Of a stretch of 6,367 nucleotides of DNA, positions 1-4,224 are shown piece after piece. The position numbers and the translations under genes are program-made. The stretch is from an uncultured Lachnospiraceae bacterium (lineage in GTDB: Bacteria > Bacillota_A > Clostridia > Lachnospirales > Lachnospiraceae): the NCBI GenBank assembly GCA_910587495.1, contig CAJUMT010000199.1:1-6367 (forward strand). The letters run 5' to 3'. The notes beneath the pieces were generated by a model. That model searched no databases. It was not told where the DNA came from and saw only the letters and a list, made by a program, of their open reading frames with translations. The first letter of the stretch is position 1. Each line of letters begins with the position of its first letter.

Positions 1-972
1 CAAATAATTAAAGCATTGCAGCCTCTATGGGTTATCTTTGAAAATGTATCTAATATGATAAATACACTTATATATGATGAAAATGATAAATTAATAAATA
101 TTATCGACTATATTCATCAAGAGCTTGGAGAAAGCTATATTGGAGAGCCTCAAATTATAGATTGCGCAAATTATGGCGTTCCGGAACACAGGACCAGGCT
201 ATTCACAGTATTGTCGAAAACACCTTGCGGATTAAAGCATTTTAAAAAACAAGGTACATTTATTCCGGCAGCTACACATTCTGCGGAAAAAACATCATTT
301 ACAAAGCCATGGGTTACCTTGAGAGAGGCTATCGGATCTTTACCTGCACTAAGAGCTGAGAAAGGACAAGAAATTGATAAAAACAATCCACTTCATAAAG
401 TACCCGTTCTTGATAAGAAAAAAATATGGTGGTTAGATAATACGCCGGAAGGAAGTACTGCATTTAACAATCAATGTATTAATCCAAACTGTCTTTATCA
501 AAAAAACATGCTGCATGGAGCAAAGCACAATGAAGCAGGTATCAATAAATTTAATGCGGATACTCCTTTGTATTGTATAAAATGTGGAAATTTATTGCCC
601 AGACCTTATGTTGAAGACAACATAAGCGGTGAAAAGCGTATCATGAAAGGCTTTACGAGCGCATATAAACGTATGTCCTGGGATGAACCGGCGAGCACCC
701 TTACTCAAAATTTTCAATACGCATGTTCGGATAATAAAGTTCATCCATCACAGACAAGAGTTTTGTCTCTATGGGAAGGTATTATTATTCAGACAATCGC
801 GCAATACCCTTTTTCATTTGAAATAGACGGCAAACAAGTGAAAGACGGGTTGATCAGAGATACCATAGGAGAAAGTGTTCCTCCTAAAATAATTGACTTG
901 ATATGTAAAAATATTTTGGAAATCGAAAAATCTTTTACTGATCAACATGATAGCCAATCCATTTTCTTTTAG
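1..972 (+). CDS. DNA (cytosine-5-)methyltransferase, C-terminal part (5' end outside window)
   Basis: Modification enzyme of a type II restriction-modification system; it would transfer a methyl group from S-adenosylmethionine to carbon 5 of cytosine in the recognition site. The frame is open from base 1, so the gene starts upstream; the SAM-binding motif I and the catalytic Pro-Cys loop are not in view. Visible C5-methyltransferase motifs are the catalytic ENV motif (bases 40-48), a motif VIII with EHRTR in place of the usual QxRxR (184-198), the PASTLT stretch before motif IX, HPSQTRVLSLWEG as motif IX, and GESVPP as motif X (868-885). Between motifs VIII and IX, where the target-recognition domain lies, are CX4C (475-492) and CX2C (574-585), 27 residues apart: a probable zinc ribbon. 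It ends in TAG and overlaps the convergent endonuclease gene by 38 bp. Family call is firm; the recognition sequence is unknown. Confidence 0.93.
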   Translation, partial: QIIKALQPLWVIFENVSNMINTLIYDENDKLINIIDYIHQELGESYIGEPQIIDCANYGVPEHRTRLFTVLSKTPCGLKHFKKQGTFIPAATHSAEKTSFTKPWVTLREAIGSLPALRAEKGQEIDKNNPLHKVPVLDKKKIWWLDNTPEGSTAFNNQCINPNCLYQKNMLHGAKHNEAGINKFNADTPLYCIKCGNLLPRPYVEDNISGEKRIMKGFTSAYKRMSWDEPASTLTQNFQYACSDNKVHPSQTRVLSLWEGIIIQTIAQYPFSFEIDGKQVKDGLIRDTIGESVPPKIIDLICKNILEIEKSFTDQHDSQSIFF

Positions 973-1711
973 CCAGGGCTGATATGTAATCGAAATTATC
1001 AATAACGGCAATCCAACCGGCGCACATTTTTTGAATCCCTGTTCGATTCATAATAGAAACGCTGGTTGTTCTGCCGCCGCCATCCTTTGGCTGAACAATA
1101 TTTCCCCAGTCATCCGGTACTAAATCATTTCTATAAAAAGCTGCAACAATAGTAGGAACGCCATATAAAAAATCCCAAAAAATGCCTATAAGGTTATTTG
1201 TTTCACGATGATGTGCTTTCCAGTCAAAGGAATTAAGCAGTGAAATACGTTGTTCTCCAATTAAGGGCTTAGGAACTTTACTTGCAGGAGGTGTGCTGCC
1301 GCAAGTCGCTTTAACTTCAATGCCGCCATATCGGTATGGGCTAAAAAACGCTTTATCGCGTGGATATTTCTTTCCGTCAACAACTGTATATAAAGACGCA
1401 AAATACTTTTTCCGGGCAGGCGTATTTGTCAATAATAAATCAGGATATCCGTCTTGGTGCAAATTAGAGTGAAGATTTCCGTCAGAAATCCGCTGAATAC
1501 TTTTTACCAAATACTCGCCTACAATACCGCTGAGATTCCGCATCCCCATCGTTTCAAAAATATTAATGTCAAAAGCCTGTGTGTGTTGATTAAGTGCATA
1601 AAGCGCATCATTGGCAAAGCGAATTGCATCAACAACCTGACTATTTGTTAAAATAAGTTCTCCATTTACATAAACAACATCAACGTCCCGTATTATATAA
1701 TTGTATGCCAT
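935..1711 (-). CDS. Type II restriction endonuclease, PD-(D/E)XK fold (partner of the methyltransferase)
   Basis: Protein of 258 residues, soluble, with no signal peptide. It probably cleaves DNA at the site protected by the neighbouring cytosine methyltransferase. Catalytic-core evidence: the stretch HQDGYPDLLL supplies a conserved Asp at residue 91, and GGIEVKATCG supplies the E-V-K triad half at residues 132-134, together a classical PD...EXK pattern; Glu66 in GEYLVKS may be an additional acidic residue on the preceding helix. The ATG at 1711-1709 is chosen over an upstream in-frame start because GGAAGGAG lies 9 nt before it. The gene converges on the methyltransferase and its last 38 bp overlap that gene's end. 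No control (C) protein gene is visible. The EVKATCGSTPP region reminded me of ApaLI-type endonucleases, but that is memory only and unverified. Restriction role is strongly suggested by context; specificity is unknown. Confidence 0.85.
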   Translation of the reverse strand: MAYNYIIRDVDVVYVNGELILTNSQVVDAIRFANDALYALNQHTQAFDINIFETMGMRNLSGIVGEYLVKSIQRISDGNLHSNLHQDGYPDLLLTNTPARKKYFASLYTVVDGKKYPRDKAFFSPYRYGGIEVKATCGSTPPASKVPKPLIGEQRISLLNSFDWKAHHRETNNLIGIFWDFLYGVPTIVAAFYRNDLVPDDWGNIVQPKDGGGRTTSVSIMNRTGIQKMCAGWIAVIDNFDYISALAKRKWIGYHVDQ

Positions 1712-1720
1712 ACTCTCGAT

Positions 1721-1728
1721 CTCCTTCC
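1721..1728 (-). promoter_or_regulatory. Ribosome binding site of the endonuclease gene
   Basis: On the minus strand GGAAGGAG lies 9 nt upstream of the ATG at 1711. It decides the start in favour of MAYNYII and excludes the 12-residue in-frame extension beginning at 1747, which has no comparable site. Confidence 0.75.
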
Positions 1729-1737
1729 CATAACGCA

Positions 1738-1746
1738 AGTATAACA
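1738..1746 (-). promoter_or_regulatory. Candidate extended -10 promoter of the endonuclease gene
   Basis: The minus strand reads TGTTATACT, an extended -10 element (TGn followed by TATACT). A good -35 box is not seen at the proper distance; that position falls on the outer arm of the hairpin at 1762-1806. Transcription would start near 1731, giving a leader of about 20 nt that contains the ribosome binding site. Inferred from sequence match only. Confidence 0.4.
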
Positions 1747-1761
1747 TAAACCATTACTTTT

Positions 1762-1806
1762 GGCTACTTTAACCCACCATCTACAGACAGTGGGATTGAA
1801 GTAGCC
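1762..1806. repeat. Long imperfect hairpin between the endonuclease gene and the padR operon
   Basis: Outer arms GGCTACTT (1762-1769) and AAGTAGCC (1799-1806) are perfect complements, and inner arms CCCAC (1773-1777) and GTGGG (1790-1794) pair as well. Read on the minus strand, the inner stem extends to nine pairs through two G-U wobbles and closes on a UGUA loop; on the plus strand those two positions are C-A mismatches, so a functional RNA would more likely be read leftward. There is no T-run after it on either strand, so it is not a standard Rho-independent terminator. It could be a remnant end of an IS200/IS605-type element, a small palindromic repeat, or a regulatory site; the sequence alone does not decide. 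Confidence 0.6.
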
Positions 1807-1827
1807 TCATTTCATTCAAAATACCTA

Positions 1828-1856
1828 TTGAAATCATATATTATATATTGTATAAT
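1828..1856 (+). promoter_or_regulatory. Sigma-A type promoter of the padR operon
   Basis: TTGAAA (1828-1833) and TATAAT (1851-1856) are separated by exactly 17 nt, a nearly consensus housekeeping promoter. The start of transcription would fall near 1863, giving a leader of about 40 nt before the TTG start at 1902. The -10 box is part of an inverted repeat (see 1837-1859), which suggests control by a repressor. Confidence 0.75.
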
Positions 1857-1859
1857 ATA
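1837..1859. promoter_or_regulatory. Perfect 9-bp inverted repeat over the -10 box, candidate PadR operator
   Basis: TATATTATA (1837-1845) and TATAATATA (1851-1859) are exact inverted copies around a 5-nt centre (TATTG). The right arm contains the -10 hexamer and the left arm lies in the promoter spacer, so a bound dimer would block RNA polymerase. PadR-type regulators usually repress their own operon from palindromes at the promoter, which makes the adjacent padR product the natural candidate ligand. The AT-only composition raises the chance of a fortuitous palindrome. Confidence 0.5.
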
Positions 1860-1901
1860 GAAAATAAAATTATATATAAAAATCAGAAAGGGTGAGGAAA
1901 C

Positions 1902-2219
1902 TTGTTTTTTTCCATCAGTACGGATATGCTGCAGTTCCTTGTTCTGTCTGTCATTGAATAGGAAGATTCTTATGGATATCAGATCTCCCAGAGGCTAAAG
2001 CCTGTATCCAACGCAAAAGATTCTACTTTGTATCCCATACTGAAACGTATGCAGGATGACGGCCTGGTACAGGTCTATGACCGGCAGATCCAGGGACGGA
2101 ACCGGCGGTATTATCGTATCACCAGCCAGGGCATGGAGCTGTGCAGGCAAAGAAAAAAAGACTGGGAAGCCTGGAAAAAAGCCATGGAACAGATTTTACA
2201 AGGAGGGACGTTTACTTGA
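1902..2219 (+). pseudogene. PadR-family transcriptional regulator interrupted by an in-frame TAG at codon 20
   Basis: From the TTG at 1902, preceded by an AGGGTGAGG ribosome binding site, the frame encodes a 105-residue PadR-like winged-helix protein if the TAG at 1959-1961 is ignored. Features on both sides are typical of the family: FLVLSVIE before the stop, then EDSYGYQISQRL, the recognition-helix region STLYPILKRMQDDGLV, the wing with GRNRRYYRIT, and a C-terminal helix rich in Lys and Trp. The stop sits where the family usually has Lys, Glu or Gln, so a single base change explains it. The only starts after the stop (TTG 2028, ATG 2049) would drop the first helices of the DNA-binding domain. 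The intact protein would be expected to repress its own operon. Its terminal TGA (2217-2219) overlaps the next gene's TTG. Nonsense pseudogene is the plain reading; stop readthrough, amber suppression or a sequence error are alternatives. Confidence 0.85.
2200..2207 (+). promoter_or_regulatory. Ribosome binding site of the HAAS/DUF1700 gene
   Basis: AAGGAGGG ends 8 nt before the TTG at 2216 and fixes that start. It lies inside the last codons of padR. It is strong enough to allow initiation even if ribosomes are lost at the padR TAG upstream. Confidence 0.75.
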
Positions 2220-2791
2220 ATCGTGAAGCATATTTAAAAGAACTGGCAGGATATTTAAAAAAACTGCCAAAAGATGAATACCAAAAAGCTATGGAATATT
2301 TTGAAGAATATTTTGCCGAAGCAGGTCCCGGGCATGAAGCGGAGGCAATTCAAAGTCTTGGCACGCCCAGGGAAGCAGCAGATGGGATCTTAGGAGAGAT
2401 TACCCTTCGGCGGATTCGGAACACCGATGATGCAAAAGGACAGCGTTTTTCTACCTTAAAGGTTGTTTTGCTTACACTGGCGGCGGTTCCCACCACCCTG
2501 TTAGGTTCCGTTCTCCTGCTTGTAGCCGCTGTGACTGTTATGCTGCTTTTACTCACAGCCATCCTGGTTTTGCTTGCGTTTACCATAGTCGGCATTTCCT
2601 CCGCGGCAGTCGGCATATGGATGCTGACTTTCGCGCCTGCCAGCGGCATGACCATGCTGGGAATCGGACTGATCGTCACAGGTGTCATCCTGCTCCTTAG
2701 CTGGTTTTTTGCCTATGTCGTAAAAGGGATCTACAAAACCGCCGCTATAGCGGCAGAAAAGCTGATACACAGAGGAGGTCATACAGCATGA
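2216..2791 (+). CDS. DUF1700 / HAAS-domain membrane protein
   Basis: Protein of 191 residues. Residues 1-65 form a charged helical HAAS-type domain: YLKELAGYLKKLP, then EYFEEYFAEAG, then an SLGTPREAADGI stretch; this Leu-Pro / EEYF.EAG / LG.P pattern defines DUF1700. From about residue 82 to 170 it is strongly hydrophobic, with three to four membrane segments (roughly 82-106, 107-137 and 144-169), followed by a short basic tail. The TTG start at 2216 overlaps the padR stop as TTGA; in-frame starts further up lie inside padR and lack a ribosome site. Its own TGA overlaps the next ATG as ATGA. In Firmicutes this family is habitually encoded between a PadR regulator and a DUF4097 protein and is thought to couple the membrane or envelope state to that regulator; the mechanism is not known and cannot be read here. 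Confidence 0.88.
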   Translation: MNREAYLKELAGYLKKLPKDEYQKAMEYFEEYFAEAGPGHEAEAIQSLGTPREAADGILGEITLRRIRNTDDAKGQRFSTLKVVLLTLAAVPTTLLGSVLLLVAAVTVMLLLLTAILVLLAFTIVGISSAAVGIWMLTFAPASGMTMLGIGLIVTGVILLLSWFFAYVVKGIYKTAAIAAEKLIHRGGHTA

Positions 2792-4161
2792 TTAAACTAC
2801 CTAAAAGAGCTGTTGGGGGTATTTCCCTGACCATAGCAGGAACCATCCTGTTTCTGGCAGGAAGCATAATGGGCGGCAGCCCGGGCATCTATATAGATTC
2901 TGAGGGAGTCCACACTGCAGAAGGGATCATAAAAACAAAAGATGGTATCCTGCACCAAGGTACAAATACGATTGTTTCCTATCAAAAAAATACGCTTACG
3001 CTTGAACCGTTCGACAGTTTTTATATACATGCGGAAGACGCCGATCTATCTGTAACTTTCGGAGACTCCTGGTCTTTGGAATACTGCCTGCCAGGCAGCA
3101 GCACCGTCGATTCTTACATAACAGATGGTATCCTGCACTTTACGGCTGCAGGCCTGTCGGAGACCGGCAGCGGCGGAAAAATCTATTATATGTGGCTTGA
3201 TCCGATCAGCTGGGATGGAACAAATACCGAAAGAAAATATTATGTAAATCTTAGTGTGCCCAAAGACACTGTATTCCAGGATATCAGCCTCTCAACCAGC
3301 AACGGAGACTGCAAGACAGACACCCTGTACGCCGAAAACAACTGCACCCTCCACACCGATTGGGGAGATATTTCCGGCAAAGACCTGCAAGCCAAAAACC
3401 TGGATATTTCGGTCGGCAACGGAAGCCTGGATATAAAAGGCAGTGTTGACGTCCAGGAAAACTGTACGATCAGAGCAGACTGGGGCGACATAAAGCTGGA
3501 CAGCCTGTCAGCTTCCGAGGCTGCTCTCGCCGCCGGCAACGGAAGCCTTACTATATCTAATGATTTAAACGCATCGAAAAACTGTCAGATCAATGCAGAC
3601 TGGGGCGGCGCTGTGATTGGGAGCGTGTCTTCTCCTGAAGTCAATATCGCCATGGGAAACGGAAACCTTACCATCGCCGGCTCCCTGCACGCATCTAAAA
3701 GCTGCGGCATCACTGCAGATTGGGGGGATATAAAAATAGGGAGCCTGACAGCCCCAACAGCAAATATTTCCCTGTCTAACGGTGATCTGGACATAACCGA
3801 AACCATGGATGCCCCCAAAAGCTGCCTGGTTCATGCAGACTGGGGCGACATAGAGATCAGCGGTCTTTTATGCCCGGACGCATTTATCTCCCAGAACAAC
3901 GGCTCGCTTGGCCTGTCTGTCCGTAAAAGTACATCCTTAGAAATATCGAACGACTATGGGGACGTGAAACTGGCCGCCGAAGGGACGCTTAGCGATTACG
4001 ACTATTCTTTCTCGTCCGCATACGGCGAGATCTATCTCCCCGGCCAGGATTCTGTAAGCGGAACCGCCATGAACAACCGCTCCCGGACGAACCGCTCCCA
4101 AACCAGCGGATATCTGCAGGTAACATGTGATAATGGGGATATTAAAATAACGGAGCAGTAA
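2788..4161 (+). CDS. DUF4097-type beta-solenoid surface protein (putative adhesin family)
   Basis: Protein of 457 residues. A basic N-terminus and one hydrophobic segment (about residues 9-29) form a signal anchor, so the rest should lie outside the membrane. A non-repeated part follows (about 30-164), then a very regular beta-solenoid from about 165 to 384 built of 20-residue coils, alternately carrying a DWGDI turn and a GNGSL turn, giving exact 40-residue repeats; the end has degenerate coils (NDYGDVKL, SAYGEIYL, DNGDIKI). The start ATG overlaps the upstream stop by 4 bp and has AGAGGAGG 9 nt before it. DUF4097 proteins are labelled putative adhesins from the fold, without general functional proof. 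As last gene of the padR-HAAS operon it is the likely effector of an envelope response. No sortase motif is present. Family call is good, role uncertain. Confidence 0.87.
   Translation: MIKLPKRAVGGISLTIAGTILFLAGSIMGGSPGIYIDSEGVHTAEGIIKTKDGILHQGTNTIVSYQKNTLTLEPFDSFYIHAEDADLSVTFGDSWSLEYCLPGSSTVDSYITDGILHFTAAGLSETGSGGKIYYMWLDPISWDGTNTERKYYVNLSVPKDTVFQDISLSTSNGDCKTDTLYAENNCTLHTDWGDISGKDLQAKNLDISVGNGSLDIKGSVDVQENCTIRADWGDIKLDSLSASEAALAAGNGSLTISNDLNASKNCQINADWGGAVIGSVSSPEVNIAMGNGNLTIAGSLHASKSCGITADWGDIKIGSLTAPTANISLSNGDLDITETMDAPKSCLVHADWGDIEISGLLCPDAFISQNNGSLGLSVRKSTSLEISNDYGDVKLAAEGTLSDYDYSFSSAYGEIYLPGQDSVSGTAMNNRSRTNRSQTSGYLQVTCDNGDIKITEQ
3340..3939 (+). repeat. 120-bp tandem coding repeats (five units) in the DUF4097 gene
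   Basis: Units begin at 3340, 3460, 3580, 3700 and 3820, each exactly 120 bp (40 residues) with no indel; the fifth degenerates after its first half, and a half unit precedes the first (3280-3339). Each unit starts Asn/Ser-Cys, then has DWG at positions 7-9 and a (G/S/N)NG turn near 26-28. The Cys (residues 186, 226, 266, 306, 346) and Trp (192, 232, 272, 312, 352) recur at the same position in every unit, predicting stacked ladders along a beta-helix. DNA similarity between units is partial, so the repeats are old rather than freshly duplicated. Confidence 0.9.
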
Positions 4162-4167
4162 AAGGAG

Positions 4168-4208
4168 CAAAGGCAGGAAAGCCTTAAAATGGCTTTCCCG
4201 CCCCTTTG
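4168..4208. terminator. Hairpin terminator between convergent genes
   Basis: A stem made of GGCAGGAAAGCC and GGCTTTCCCGCC (one mismatch) closes on a 7-nt AT-rich loop (4184-4190). CAAAGG and CCTTTG can extend it with a small bulge. It lies between the ends of the DUF4097 gene (4161) and the leftward surface-protein gene (4225). The minus-strand side is followed by a short T-run (TTTT) and the plus side by TTTGTATT, so it may serve both genes; both T-tracts are weak. Confidence 0.7.
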
Positions 4209-4224
4209 TATTACAGAAAGTTTC

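Noticed and set aside
1712..1747. Upstream start of the endonuclease gene, 12 residues earlier
   Set aside because: It would place the strong GGAAGGAG site inside the coding region and overlaps the likely promoter; the ATG at 1711 fits far better.
1762..1806. Hairpin as a Rho-independent terminator
   Set aside because: No T-run follows on either strand, and no gene ends toward it: both neighbouring genes point away.
1902..1961. A 19-codon leader peptide ending at TAG 1959
   Set aside because: The residues are the normal N-terminus of a PadR protein and the frame continues with the family pattern after the stop, so a broken regulator is the simpler reading.
970..1961. TAG reassigned to a sense codon in this organism
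   Set aside because: The methyltransferase ends in TAG (970-972) right after motif X, where the family normally ends, and no other internal TAG is seen; one case is not enough to support recoding.
2141..2215. Upstream in-frame extension of the HAAS/DUF1700 gene beginning at a GTG
   Set aside because: It lies inside the padR coding frame, has no ribosome binding site and adds residues foreign to the family; the TTG at 2216 has AAGGAGGG at ideal spacing.
2350..2782. Minus-strand frames opposite the HAAS gene
   Set aside because: They arise from the biased composition of the membrane segments; no initiation signals and no recognisable domain.
3340..3939. Regular 120-bp units considered as a CRISPR array or non-coding satellite
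   Set aside because: The units lie in one open frame, there is no alternation of identical repeats with unique spacers, and the period is a protein solenoid period.
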